Shown: positions 1 to 11,370 of the stretch, piece after piece
How the letters are laid out: the number at the start of each line of letters is the position of its first letter
Position numbering within the stretch: position 1 is the stretch's first letter
Origin: Iris pallida
Taxonomy: Eukaryota; Streptophyta; Magnoliopsida; Asparagales; Iridaceae
DNA: 64,000 nucleotides
Direction: 5' to 3'
Assembly: GCA_029216955.1 (NCBI GenBank)
Contig: JANAVB010029819.1
Location: forward strand, 36,623,331 to 36,687,330
Notes under the pieces: model-generated
The model's input: only the letters and a program-made list of their open reading frames with translations
What the model was told of the DNA's origin: nothing
Database searches by the model: none
Program-made: the position numbers and the translations under genes

Positions 1-226
1 AGAGAGAGAGAGAGGGATCGTGAAGCCGAAACCCTAACCCGGAACCCTCGCCGCCACCCTGACCCTGCGCACTGTCGGGGGCGGCAGCCGCAGCTGGGCG
101 GAGGCCGACCACGCGCGTGCGGGGATTGCGAGCAGTAGCACAGTAGCAGCGAGCGCAGGGAATAGGTCAACTTCGTGGCAACTGTTCGTCTCCTCCAGTG
201 GGTCGTTTCGCGAACCATTCGATCTG
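1..226 (+). other. GC-rich leader-like stretch, possible first exon
   Basis: The window opens with an AG dinucleotide run (1-14) followed by GC-rich, CpG-containing DNA that includes AAACCCTAA-like text. It ends in TCTG followed by GTATGTTCG, a plausible splice donor near 227. This looks like the untranslated first exon of a plant gene reading to the right, but no convincing coding exon follows, so it may equally be a promoter fragment or transposon leader. Low certainty. Confidence 0.22.
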
Positions 227-1985
227 GTATGTTCGCAACATGACCCCCTCCTAATCCCTTTAATTATTTCAATTTAAGTTCCACCGTATGCACCGTAAAT
301 CAAGCCCAAAGTTGTCGATAAATCTGTTAAAAATAGGACACATAAATCAGTTCCAACCCCATATTGGAAGGCAAATTTCTGCCAAGCCGTAGCGATATTT
401 AGAAATCTATTTGAAGGCAGTCCTAGACAACCTATAGGGCTCTGCAACCAAAATTACAGAAGTTGATTTCTTCGACTATGTGCCGAGAAATCGGATTCCA
501 AAGATTGGCAAAAAAACTGTTTTCAAAACATAAAATTCCTCCGATACAACGTGCGTCCCGTCAAACCGGGCGATGTAGTCGCGAACCGAAAGCATCGAAA
601 GGTGCGTATCGACTTCGTGGACGTGTAGGCTTTGACGAAATTCAAATTGGTTGCGTGTGCGTGACGAATTTGATACGTATCCGTCAAAATTTACCGTATC
701 GACCTCCTTGTAAATTTCTCAATTACTTTGTGCACGTTCGTCAGATTGAGACAAAACTTGTGCCAACAGGACCGTATCATTTTTCTGGTCCTATATGCCA
801 AGTTTGGTCCGATTCTGAGACGGTTGACCGGATCGCCGTTTTGCGGGCCCCACGATCCGACTCAATGGACGATTTTGTGTACGGCCCGCCGAAATTCAAC
901 TTTGGACATACGGTTGGGTTCGTATCATCAAAAAAAATCCATAGACATGTAGTTTGATAACTTTAGAGACTATTGACTCTGGCACGCTTTTCGGTGCAAA
1001 GCGGGTCCAACGACGGACACCGTTTTAATCCAAAATTACCGTTTTGCCCCTATGTCCAGAATTGGACTTAAGGACAGACAATTTTAGCTAATTTGACTAT
1101 TCTGAGAACGTTGGTAATGTCTATTTCAGCATCTAGAGACTGTTGTGCGAGTTTGACTGTTGTGGCACACTAAGTGGTTTAGATTATCAGTTTCACCAGC
1201 AAAGGACCACAGACGAGTACTGTTTAATGTTTGTTTTCGATATTGAGCTTTACTATATCTCATTGTTAGTCAATAGTATGTGATTTTCGTCTTTTATGTT
1301 TGCTATATTTTGTCGTGTCGAGGAGGTGAAGTACCAAGGATATGTGATCTGACCTTATACAGTGTATACCGTGTAGACCGTAATTTATTATTACATTATA
1401 CCGTGTAGACAGTATTTTATTATTGCTTTATAGAGTATAGACCATGATTTATTATTGCTTTATACAGTGTAGACAGTGTTTCATTATTGCTTGTGTAGAC
1501 AGTGTACATTATACCGTGTAGATATTATAGACCGTGTCGTATAATTGTCCTGAGACCGATCACATATCAAAGGTACTTCAGTCAGTCGGTGAGTATTATC
1601 TTTGTATTTATTTACTATTTCCCTTTGTTTAGTTTTATTTTGTCTTTATGTGTTTATTTGAAACATTTTTCAGGTTAGCTGTGGCGTCACTTAGCATTGG
1701 GAGTACGGGTGTACTTGCAGACGAAAACCTAGAGATTAGCTAAATAGATGAGTTGTAATCATTTCAATATTTGTAAGAGTTTATATTTTTCTGCAAATGT
1801 AAAATTTAGAAATATTGTAAAATTTAAATTAATTTTGTGAATGAGCATTATTTGTAATTTTAAGCATTGTGGATATACAACATTCTACCGTCGACACTGC
1901 GGCGTAGGCTGGCTTGGACACACACTCGTATACCGAAAAGCGGGTGCGGGTCATGACAACTTTGTACTTAGATGTTGTTGCGCTC
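227..1985. other. Non-coding interval, nothing recognised except a small tandem repeat
   Basis: AT-rich DNA with no supported gene. The 164-codon open frame at 463-957 has no recognisable motif and no conserved-domain look, and I treat it as chance. The only clear structure is the short tandem repeat at 1354-1545. Confidence 0.5.
1354..1545. repeat. Imperfect tandem repeat (TATACCGTGTAGAC type)
   Basis: Four to five imperfect units share the text TATACMGTGTAGACMGT followed by a TTTATTATTGCTTTA-like segment. Unit length varies from about 35 to 45 bp and the last units are shortened. It may belong to an old LTR. Confidence 0.6.
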
Positions 1986-2760
1986 GTGCGCTCGTCTTAT
2001 GCACGAGTCGCAAGGGCTCGGCACATGGGCAGGCGCGGGGGCAGGCACGGGCGCAGGCGCGGGCGAAGGCGTGGGTGTAGACGTGGGCTAGGCGCAGGCT
2101 TGGCGCGGCTAGGCATGACCGTGTGCGCTCACGCTCTTGCGTGTTGTTCCTATGGGCTGCAGCTCTGGTTCACGCGCGCCTGTGCGTGTATTAGGTACTG
2201 GTTGGAAGGTTCGAACAGTTATGAAAATATTGAGTCAAATTTCAGATCTGATTTTTGTTGGATTTGAATTTGATTCAGTTAAATCTTTCCATGATTAGTT
2301 CCTATCTTTTTGCAATTAGTGTACGGCCAGAATTAGAGTTAGAGTTTCAGCCAAACTCTACAAATACTCTCTTCGTGTCTTCTTTGACGGCTTACTCAGA
2401 AAAAAAGAGATGAAGAGAGTCGAGAGGGCGCTGCCATTGGAGTCCAAGGAGTCTTGTGAGTTTAGTCAGGAGGTGATAACAAGCGTTCCAGAATCTCGTT
2501 CGAACTTGCTGGTTCCTGGTAGCAGATCGCAGTAGGACGAATCTTGCTTTGAGCAACGGTGATCTTTATCACCCCAGCAGAGTTGCGTCTTCTTCTTCCC
2601 CCGTCTTTGAGACAGAGACTTCAGGATCTTTTTGAGAAGCAATTTTCGAAGTTCCTCTTATACAGAGTGTGTGGCCAAATTCGTTCTGGAGAATCACTCT
2701 ATCCACTCACGTTCTTCTATCTAAGATCAGTTTCGAAAATAACAGATATATTCTTCCTTT
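1986..2760 (+). mobile_element. Degenerate copia-type LTR-like segment, + orientation
   Basis: This stretch resembles, in inverse orientation, the solo LTR at 61002-62123. Shared features in order are a G/C-rich GGCGCAGGCG-type track (2020-2100 here), the text TTGGTTCCT or CTGGTTCCT, and CGAATC followed within a few bases by TTTGAGCAACG and then CCCCAGCAGA (about 2537-2583 here). Borders are not visible, so coordinates are approximate. The similarity was judged by eye. It is probably an old, truncated relative of the same copia family. Confidence 0.4.
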
Positions 2761-3341
2761 TCAAGTAATATATAATATATTCAAGAAGTAAGGACAAAGT
2801 TGTGTTTGATAATAAAGAATGGAGTTTTATTATATAAAAAAGGGCATACCATTGGCATTGTGTGATCTCCATTGTAGAGCTGTATTGATTGTTTCTCACT
2901 TAGCATGTGTGTAAATTGTTTAGTAAGAAAATATAGATTGTAATATGTAGTACCCTCTAATTTTTGCTTATTACATTATAGTAAACAGGGTCAGTCTGAA
3001 GAGTTGGGTTACCCTATCCTGGAGCTAATTTTGGTTGTCCCTTGATCCTTATTGTCAGCTGGTTCTAGTGGTCATTCGTGACCCTGACCTTTGGCGGAAT
3101 CATGTTGAACCTAGGGGGGTGCCCTAACAGAGAGGGTTTGTCCAAGCCCCAAGGCTTGTCCGGCTTATCCCAGGGTCGGCCAGATAGTAAAGATAATAGT
3201 TGTTGGTCTTTGACTATTTAATAGCCATTGGTCTTCGGCTAGTCAACTCTGGATTTGAAAAGTTAGCATTTTGTTATGGATCCCTTGAACAACAGCAAGA
3301 GGGATGGATCAGTTTTAAGGAAATATCATGAAGTTTATGTA
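2761..3341. other. Flank left of the nest, no supported gene
   Basis: No recognisable gene. A short open stretch from the ATG at 3277 (about 24 codons, MDPLNNSKRD...) runs up to the TE1 insertion site and would continue for a few codons at 58411 before a stop. I do not recognise it, and it may be chance. Confidence 0.35.
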
Positions 3342-3346
3342 GGCTA
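3342..3346. repeat. Target-site duplication of TE1, left copy (GGCTA)
   Basis: GGCTA directly precedes the TG of the TE1 5' LTR and recurs at 58406-58410 directly after the CA of the 3' LTR. Confidence 0.95.
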
Positions 3347-4221
3347 TGTAGAAGCATGGAATTTCAGAACCAGAAAGCCCATGCGTCAGACTACATGCGC
3401 CAGAGCTTGGACAAAGTACTTCACAAACAGCAAAAATAGGCATTGAAAGAAGACTTTTTATTACATATAAAAGTCTATTACATGTCTAAGAAAAAATTGT
3501 ACAAAGGAGAATTTTTACAAAGAAAAGATCCTAAGTCTACAGCCAGCAGCCATCATGCGCCCTCAAATAGGCGTAGCAATCACCACGTGCCCACAGCAGG
3601 GCGCATCCTTTTCAGCAGCTCAGTTATGCACATCCTTTTCAGCAGCTCAGTTATGTGCATCCCAGTTATGTGCATCCTTCAGCAGCCCAGTTATATGCCG
3701 CTCTTCTAGCAAGGCTCACCACCGTCGAAATGCTTCGACTAATGAAGCATTTATTGAGCAGAACGAGGGTGGCAATCAACCCTCTAGTCGAGGAAGAGAA
3801 GAGCACCGCAAGCCAACCTGTGGCCAGGGAAGGCTTCGAAAGAGCCTCCAAAGGCCAAGGAAGACCGTAATCAAAACTGCGGCTAAAGGAATAGCTTTCA
3901 ACACAACCAGAGTAGGCAACGCCCACTTTGAAGGAAGAAAGAGCCCCCAAAGCCGCAGCACCGCCATTCCGATCTGCGGCTCTTCCTGTACAACGAAGAC
4001 GAGGCTCGAGCATCCCTATCTTTGGATACAACAGGCACCTTCCGCCTGCCTCAGAAGCCCTCGACTCCGACTTTTGGATGTAACAGTCACCTTCAAGTGC
4101 ATCAATAAAGACATGGCGTTGCATCTTCACCCTCGGGAGCATCTCATCAACAGAATGCATCCGAGTAAACGAATTCACGTCGGAAGAATGTGAGAGAACG
4201 AGAAGCAAACTCTCTCTATGC

Positions 4222-4231
4222 CACTATTTAT
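4222..4231 (-). promoter_or_regulatory. Antisense TATA box inside TE1 LTR
   Basis: ACTATTTATAGG on the + strand reads CCTATAAATAGT on the - strand, a strong plant TATA box. The same element is kept in the 3' LTR near 57160-57171. It would fire leftward out of the LTR, opposite to the gag-pol transcript. Confidence 0.5.
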
Positions 4232-5151
4232 AGGTCGGGCAAATCAAACCCATGTGCCAAAAGGATGGCTCTCCAAATTCCGTGCAATGAATTTGCATTA
4301 AATGGATGAACCGGACGCTTCGAATTCAGCCAAGTCAAAACGGCTATTTAAAGCACTCGAAGAACGTAACAGTCGCATCATTAAAGAACGTGTCACGAAG
4401 CAGATGCGTCGACTAGACCGTGTATCACACAGATACGCCCTTCAGCACCAAGCACATCACAGGGGATGCGCCCCCATACGTCCCCCATACGCCTAGTGGA
4501 ACGCCGATCGATACGCCCACTCAGCTGTCCATCGAATGTCGAAAACATTAAATGCCGAACTGACAGAGTTGGCAGCACGACTCCCGAAGTCTGAACAGTT
4601 GACAGCTTTTTCAGAAGATGAAGCATCGCCAGTATCAGCATCATCATTACTTCCCTCCGATGGCTACTGCCACGTGGCCATCCAACCACTCGCATGCGCC
4701 TCTGCAGCCATGCCCCCAAATCTGCATGTGCCTCAAAAGCCATGCGTTTCAGACTTTTCACAGATCCCTAAAGACAGAAGGAAAGTCACCATTAAAGCCT
4801 CGCATGCGCCTCAAAAGCCATGCGTCCAGAATGGTTCATGACTCCTAAAGGTTACGAGCCAAAGCCTCCTCATGCGCCCAATCCTAGGCGCATCCTACCA
4901 GATCATTCTTCCATCAAATCCGAGATCTTCGAGCCATGGGTCGACAGCACATGTCCTTTGACTCAACTCACGCAAGATCTCAGCAACAGAAAGATCTTCT
5001 TCTCTGCTACGTGCCGGTTCACAACAACAACATGAAGAAGTCAACCCCTCGATCAGGGCACATCGTTCATGTGCCTCCATCAGCAATCAATACGTGGCGT
5101 CCCCGCGTACAGGCGCATCCTACATGCGCGTGAGCAGCCAGCCTGCAAAAC

Positions 5152-5159
5152 TATAAATA
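5152..5159 (+). promoter_or_regulatory. Sense TATA box of TE1 LTR
   Basis: CTATAAATAG lies about 300 bp before the end of the LTR, the expected place for the retrotransposon promoter. It is kept in the 3' LTR near 58089. Confidence 0.7.
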
Positions 5160-5470
5160 GGGGGATCATTTCCTTCACACATACGGACAAAACACACAAC
5201 GAACGAACATACCACCAGAGAGGCAGATACAGACACTCAACGTCTTCCTCCTCTCAACAAGCTCCAGCACCCAGAGCAATCCAAGTCTTCAGAGAACCGA
5301 TAACCGTCGTCAGATCGTCAACGGAGTCAACGTATTATCACTCACTCCATCGGCACAAGGGACCCAGCTAAACAAAAGTGTACTCCTAGGACTACATCTA
5401 AGTCCTATATTGTAACACTGTTCTGTTTGTATTGAAATTTGCAATAAAAGAATTTTAATGGCAAACAAGC

Positions 5471-5488
5471 TGGCGACTCTGCTAGGGA
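5471..5488 (+). other. TE1 primer binding site
   Basis: TGGCGACTCTGCTAGGGA begins 3 nt after the LTR. The same site, with one or two changes, follows the LTR of TE2 and TE3. Sites of this type are described for Ogre/Tat elements as complementary to a plant tRNA-Arg; that tRNA identity is from memory and was not checked. The site is also coding: it lies inside the first gag codons (ATLLG). Confidence 0.85.
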
Positions 5489-8400
5489 CCTCTTTCTCCT
5501 CCACCGAGAAAGCTGTGTCGTAATCCGACGACGTGAAGGTGGGCTCCTCCCACAAGACGCTGGTCGTACGCCTCAATCAACAGGCGTATGAGGAGTTCAT
5601 CTCTGAAGGCAGTGCGAGTCCTTCGAAGCGGCTGCCGAAGCCGAAGAAGACCCGTCGAGTCTGGGTGCGCAAGGTCGATGCCTCGGACACCACCACCAAA
5701 GGGGATGTGCCGACCCAGCCTTCCCTTCCTGCTGACGTCCTCAGCAACCAAAATGCGCCTGCTGGTGCAGCGCATCTCTTGGGGAAACATGCGGCTAACC
5801 ACATTCCCCAGCCATCTCCCTCTCAGGCGAGGAAGATGCGTCGACGGAGCAGGGGCACAGCCAATGCCCCGCGCATCACCTCTGATGCGCCACAGAAGGT
5901 CTCTGTCTTTGACAGACTCACTCGCTGTAATGGCGAGGAGAATTTGGATTCGGAGTACTATGCGCCCCAGCGGACTGGTACGAAGAAATCTAAGGCAGCA
6001 CGGGCCATGTGCCCCAAACATGCTATGCCAGTAGCAAGCCAGAAGCATGCGCTCACAAGCATGCGCGCTGCTGATGGTAAGCTGTATAAGGTCGAATCGA
6101 GTGCTGCGGCGCCAGGAACGAGCCGACCTTCAAAGTCCTTGTCTCACTTGGGCGCATCTGTTGCGTGCACAACCAAGTCGAGTAAGGCAAATCCAGTGGT
6201 CTTGAACTTCCGTGCCTCCTCTGGTTGTGCGTTTGAGGTCCGTTCAAGTCACTTCAAATGCTCTGGTTCCCCCACTACTGATCGGGATGTCTGTTTGGTA
6301 TTAGATCAGGGGACACAACACTCACTTGACCACCCCGATGCTTGGCCTTGCCATGCGCCTGAAGGGGGTGTGAAGGTGGCACTCTCCTCCAACGATCTGC
6401 GTAACATGATCACTCACAAGCACCGATCAGGAGAGTCGACTGACAAGCACGATGCGCCTATCACGGGGTATACTTGTGCTGTGGTCACCATCAACTGCTG
6501 TTGCAAAGCGGCACTCCCACCAAGGCAGTCGGTGTTCCAGCGGCTGCAATCATCGACACCCCTCCGACGTCGCCTCGGGAAGAAGGTGTCAACAGAAGAA
6601 GAGCCAAGGGTTGCTTCATGCAACGTGATCTCCAACTCCTCGTCAGTCCGAAAGGCGACTGGCAGTTCCTCTTTCTCGTCCAAAAGCCAGCCGAGGAAAA
6701 CCAAGACGGCTGTCGCATCCTTTGGAGTGTTCGAAGGCACTCGGGGGAGGAAGAAGATCTTGGAAGAAGCTGGGGGTAGTCAGGCCCTTGTCGAGTTCGA
6801 AGACGAGGGTGTCCAAAGCACATCTGGGGCGGATCCTATCAGCCTCCCAGAAGATAATGATATCCTCCAGAACATAGCTAGGGGTAGTCTAGCATCTGCA
6901 AACCCGAGTTCCAGAGACGCAGAGGCCCTTCAAGACGGAGCTGAGGGTAATCAGGCCCTTGCAGATGCGCCCGTGGAGAATGTTCTCCCGAACATAGCCG
7001 GGGGTAGCCAAGACGAGGCTCCAGGAGAGGCAACTCCCCTACAAGAGAGTGAGCCCGAGAGTGAAGCCTCAACCCATCCATCCACTCCCGGCCGCGTCAT
7101 GACAGTAAACGTGACTGGGGCTGATATCAAGTCTGATGCGCCGCCAAAAGACCTCGTCCAGCGCATGGATACCCTGGAGGGAGGACTCAAAACCCTCTCT
7201 GTCTCCATGCAAACACTGACTCAAGCAGTGTTTGAGATACGGTCAGCTTTGGCCAAGACACCTTCTGCCGGTCCCGAACCAGGGGCCAATGGAGAATCGA
7301 ATGTACCCTTTCAACGGGTATCCTCGGACATAGATCGCCGCGAAGCACCTCGGACGTCAGAGCCCTCAAATGCTCAACTCCCGATGGTACCACCTTCCCC
7401 GACTCCCAGCTCCACAGAAGACGTGGTCGAGATGATCCGGGACTTGTGCGAGCGCTTTGAGTCCAAGACAAGACAAGAGGAGCGCCAAAAGATGGGCATC
7501 CCCCAACCTTATCCCCTCGAATGGAATAAGGTAGTTTATCCTCCTAAGTATAAACCACAAACACTGACACCATATGACGGAAAGGACTCTCCGCGTCGCT
7601 ATCTGACGTATTTTCAGTCTCAGATGGGACATCTTCCGAAGGAGGACGTACTACTTACCAGTATATTTGTTGGGGTACTGAAAGGAGTGGCGTACGACTG
7701 GTACTGCAGCCTCCCCGACAATTCAATATCTTCCTTCGACGACCTGACGTATCTTTTTTTGACCGTTTCTACGACGGCGGAAAGGACATGACAATGGCGT
7801 CCCTTATAGAGATACGCCAGAAGGAGAAGGAAATAGTTTGAGTGTTCATCGAACGCTTCCGACAGGCCTGCTTCAGAATGCCCCCGGGCATGCTAGAACA
7901 TGCGCTTCTCTCCTCCTGTAGCATGAACATGCTGCCTGCAGTCAAACTCTGGCTTAACTCTACTCCTCCTCCCGACTGGAGCTCCTTGATCATTGAAGCA
8001 GAAGCCGCAGAGAAGAAGGCGGCCAATGCTCGTCTTTTGGGAGTCAGTTTCCCTGTCTTTGAGGACAAAGGGAAATGGCCTGCAGCCAACAACCCCGGAC
8101 GAGAGATAAAGGGGAAACAGGCATTGACTGTCAATGCCTCAAAAGGTGCGTCAGCACCTGCTCAGAAACCTCCACTTGCACCAAGGCCGGAGGAGGTTTA
8201 TTCGTTCAACGACGAAGACACCCTGTAATTCTTTGAGATACTAAAGTAGGGTGACAAAATCAAGCTTCCAGACCCGAAGCATCCCGATGAGGTTGGAAAA
8301 GTGGACAACCCGAAGTACTGTCACTACCATCGGTTTGTTGGACACCCAACCAAGGACTGCTATGTCCTCAAGAATTACATCCAGCGTATGATCAATGCGG

Positions 8401-8945
8401 ATGTAATCTCCATCGACTACGAAGAGAAGACGGTGTCAGCCAACGTGGTGTCACTCCAGTTTGGCACCTTGCCGCCAACTACAATACAGGATGGCATCGT
8501 CCCCATCCCTAAGGCGACAATGGAGGTGGTTAACTTACCACCTACCCGTGACAACGTGAGTGGACTCATCCCACTCACCACATCTCGGGAAGAGATCCTA
8601 TGGGTTCATCCCGATCTCGTCTCTGAGGTGACTCAACCGGAGGTACGCCCTACCTCCAAATCTAAAGACAGGAAGATCAAGTCTTGTCGTACGGTCTCTT
8701 CTTCAGCGGAAGAGGCATTTCCTGTGCAGACGCGTTCACAACAGAACGTCCAACCCGACGAAGCTGCCATCGAAGTGGTACCTCCTGGCACCGTCCCTGC
8801 TGTCCAGGACGAGGGCCCGTCTAAGCCCCCAGCAGCCAATAAGCAGAAGCAGATAGAGGCCCGCTTCGACAGGCCTCTACGAAAGGAGAATGCTTCGGGG
8901 CCAGCCAAGCCCCACAACTTCGACATACTGGCACAACTGGCCAGT

Positions 8946-8950
8946 ACTCC
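8946..8950. repeat. TSD of TE2, left copy (ACTCC)
   Basis: ACTCC precedes the TE2 LTR and is repeated at 16738-16742 right after the second LTR. Confidence 0.93.
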
Positions 8951-10245
8951 TGTTTGCAAAAACAAAAGTATAATCTTTATTTCACAAACTTTGTAAAGAA
9001 TATTACAAGAATTCTGGAAAAGTACAACTATAGGAATCCGATCAGAAAATGATCGCTTTATCCCTTGGACGATGTGAACTTTTGAAGACGAAAGCTTTTG
9101 AAGATGACTGAAGGCAGGAAGCCTCTGATGGAACGAAGGCAGGAAGCCTCTGATGAACTGAAGGCGAAGAGCCTCTGAAGAACGCAGCAGCACTTTAGCA
9201 AGAACTCCTGGATTCTCTGAAGAGAATAATCTCTCTGTGTGTAATCTGATCTCTCTGATCTCTCCTCTGTTGAATGGAAATGAAACTCTATTTATAGAGT
9301 TCTGAAATAACTGTTTTGGGCAGTTATTCTGGAGAGTGCCTGGTTGAAGTGCGCCTGTTTTGAGCACGTATGACAAACTGCGCCTGTTTTGAGCACGTAT
9401 GACAAACTGCGCCTGTTTTCACTCCATTATCACGAACGTGCACCAACTGCTCTAGACACGTGGCATTATTTGATTGACATGCGCTTGGTCGTGTACAGTT
9501 AGTGGGACACGTGTTGGACATGTAGAGTGGTAGTTAGGCGTTGATTTAGTCAAAGCGCGCCTGTTTCAGGGACACGTGGCAAGCTCTGAATTGATGTTGT
9601 ATTGAACTGCGCCTCCTTCACTGAGACGTAAGCGCAATCTGCAAAGTGTGCTTGATATAGTCAAAAGTAGGCGCAGTCTGTCGATAGTGCCTGGTTCTTC
9701 GATGTAGGTGCAATCTGTCTAGACAGCTATCATATCTTCCTCGAGTGCTACGCTGTCAGAATAATGATAAGATATCTTTTCGATTTCCGTGCTATCAGAT
9801 AATGATGATTATGTGATCTACGCGCGGTTTGAGAAGTGCGCCTCTCTGAGTACTGAATAGGCACTATTTGAGTTTGATTGAGAAATGGGCGCCATTTGAG
9901 TTAAAAGTAGGCGCTGTTTGTTGTTGACTGAAAACTAGGCACAGTCTGCCCTGTTGACGGAAAATTAGGCACAGTCTGCCCTGTTGATGGAAAACTAGGC
10001 GCAGTCTGCCCAGATTCATGAATTAGGCGCAGTTTGGCTAGCTGGTTGAAAACTAGGCACAGTCTGCCCTGTTGACGGAAAACTAGGCACAGTCTGCCCA
10101 GATTCATGAATTAGGCGCAGTTTGGCTAGCTGGCTGAAAACTAGGCACAGTCTGCCCTGTTGACGGAAAACTAGGCACAGTCTGCCCAGATTCATGAATT
10201 AGGCGCAGTTTGATTTTTTTTTTTTTTTTTTTTTTTCGACCTACA
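8951..10245 (-). repeat. TE2 3' LTR (left on the map)
   Basis: On the - strand it begins TGTAGGTCGAAAA and ends GCAAACA. It holds a palindromic TATA region, ACTCTATTTATAGAGT, near 9288-9304. AGGCGCA or TGCGCCT occurs about ten times. Imperfect direct repeats of the type CTAGGCACAGTCTGCCC lie at about 9905-10210, followed by a T run of over 20 bases (about 10213-10236). Confidence 0.93.
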
Positions 10246-10260
10246 AGACCCCCTTCAAAG
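10246..10260 (-). other. TE2 polypurine tract
   Basis: On the - strand this reads CTTTGAAGGGGGTCT immediately before the 3' LTR. It is identical to the tracts of TE1 (56267-56281) and TE3 (20076-20090), though the LTRs themselves differ. Confidence 0.88.
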
Positions 10261-10440
10261 TTTTCGAAAGTTGATTTTATTCAAAATTTCGAAATACTTT
10301 GAATTTTGAAAATCAAATCAAGTTGCGCATAGGCTAAGCTATCTGCGCGATCTGGAAGGATTAGCCTCACGTTTCAGACATTTAATGAATATCCAAATGA
10401 TGAATCTTCATTTTTCAAGACTGATTGAATTCAATTCTTT

Positions 10441-11290
10441 ATGGAGGAATATGAACCACCGGATGATGTGAGGAACGGGATAAACCGTCAGATGATGAAG
10501 ATAAACGGTATAAACCGTCAAATGGTGTGATGAACGGGATAAACCGTCAAAATGATGATAATGAACGGGATGAACCGTCAGATGATGAAGATGAACGGTA
10601 TAAACCGTCAAATGATGATGATGAACGGGATGAACCATTAAATGGATGTAATGAACGGGATGAACCGTCTAATGAATGTGATGAACGGGATAAACCGTCA
10701 AATGAATGTGATGAATGGGATGAACCGTTAAATGGATATGATGAACGGGATGAACCGTCAAATGATAATGATGAACGGAATGAACCGTCAAATGATAATG
10801 ATGAACGGGATGAACCGTCAAATGGATGATGATGAACGGGATGAACCGTCAAATGGTGATGATGAACGGGATGAACCGTCAGATGATGATGATAAACGGG
10901 ATGAACCGTCAAATGGTGTGATGAACGGGATGAACCGTCAAATGGTGATGATGAACGGAATGAACCGTCAAATGATGATGATGAACGGGATGAACCGTCA
11001 AATGAATGTGATGAACGGGATGAACCGTCAGATGTATGTGATGAACGGGATGAACCGTCAAATGAATGTGATGAACGGAATGAACCGTCAGATGTATGTG
11101 ATGAACGGGATGAACCGTCAAATAATAATGATGAACGGGATGAACCGTTAAATGGATGATGATGAACGGGATGAACCGTCAAATGATGATAATGAACGGG
11201 ATGAACCGTCAGATGATGAAGATGAACGGGATGAACCGTCAGATGTATGTGATGAACGGGATAAACCGTCAAATGTATGATGATGAATCA
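10441..11290. repeat. 30-bp minisatellite between gag and 3' LTR of TE2
   Basis: More than 20 imperfect copies of a unit like GATGAACGGGATGAACCGTC plus AAATGATGAT. The unit is usually 30 bp, with variants. Because the period is a multiple of three, several frames on both strands stay open by accident (for example a DERDEPSND repeat on +). Nothing suggests these are genes. The array occupies the place where autonomous relatives carry pol and the antisense gene. Confidence 0.9.
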
Positions 11291-11370
11291 TCAAAATGTC
11301 TGCTGGGGATTGAATGAACGGTTGTATGTCAAACTTTCAAGAAATCTGCCCAGCAAGATCTCTTCTTCGG

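Larger units (their letters stand above)
3347..5467 (+). repeat. TE1 5' LTR
   Basis: It starts TGTAGAAGCATGG and ends TTTTAATGGCAAACA. It carries a sense TATA box at 5152-5159 and an antisense TATA box near 4222-4231. AATAAAAG lies just before the end. The short motif ATGCGCC, or its complement GGCGCAT, occurs at least nine times exactly, with further decayed copies such as ATGTGCC and TGCACATCC. Several decayed copies here are intact in the other LTR. Confidence 0.95.
5458..8950 (+). pseudogene. gag: TE1 gag region (capsid and nucleocapsid), disrupted
   Basis: This is the structural Gag polyprotein that would form the cytoplasmic virus-like particle. The ATG at 5458 lies in the LTR terminus and reads MANKLATLLG through the primer binding site. 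About 640 low-complexity codons rich in Ser, Ala and Pro follow. Next comes a retrotransposon Gag core (about 7500-8030) with YPLEW, PPKYKP, PYDGK and AYDWY, then a zinc-binding motif CHYHRFVGHPTKDC (C-x2-H-x4-H-x4-C, a variant knuckle) near 8321-8362. Breaks are TAA 5521-5523, a frameshift in the T run near 7751-7757, TGA 7839-7841, TAA 8226-8228 and TAG 8247-8249. ATGCGCC occurs at 5753, 5885, 5960, 6353, 6452, 6965 and 7136, and GGCGCAT at 6151, mostly as an Ala-Pro pair. The frame runs into TE2 at 8951 and resumes at 16743. Confidence 0.88.

Noticed and set aside
463..957. 164-codon frame in the left flank
   Set aside because: No motif, no supporting splice or promoter context, and an overlapping frame is also open. 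Probably chance.
3277..3346. Short coding-like stretch MDPLNNSKRD... interrupted by TE1
   Set aside because: Only about 24 codons, no family recognised, and a stop soon after the insertion site. Not enough to call an exon.
3666..4208. 180-codon antisense frame in the TE1 LTR as a real gene
   Set aside because: No recognisable domain, and likeness between two LTRs of one element is not independent conservation. Kept only as a promoter question.
10527..11272. Open frames on both strands in the TE2 minisatellite (DERDEPSND and HLTVHPVHH repeats)
   Set aside because: They follow from a 30-bp period without stops in several frames. There is no non-repetitive part and no conserved domain.
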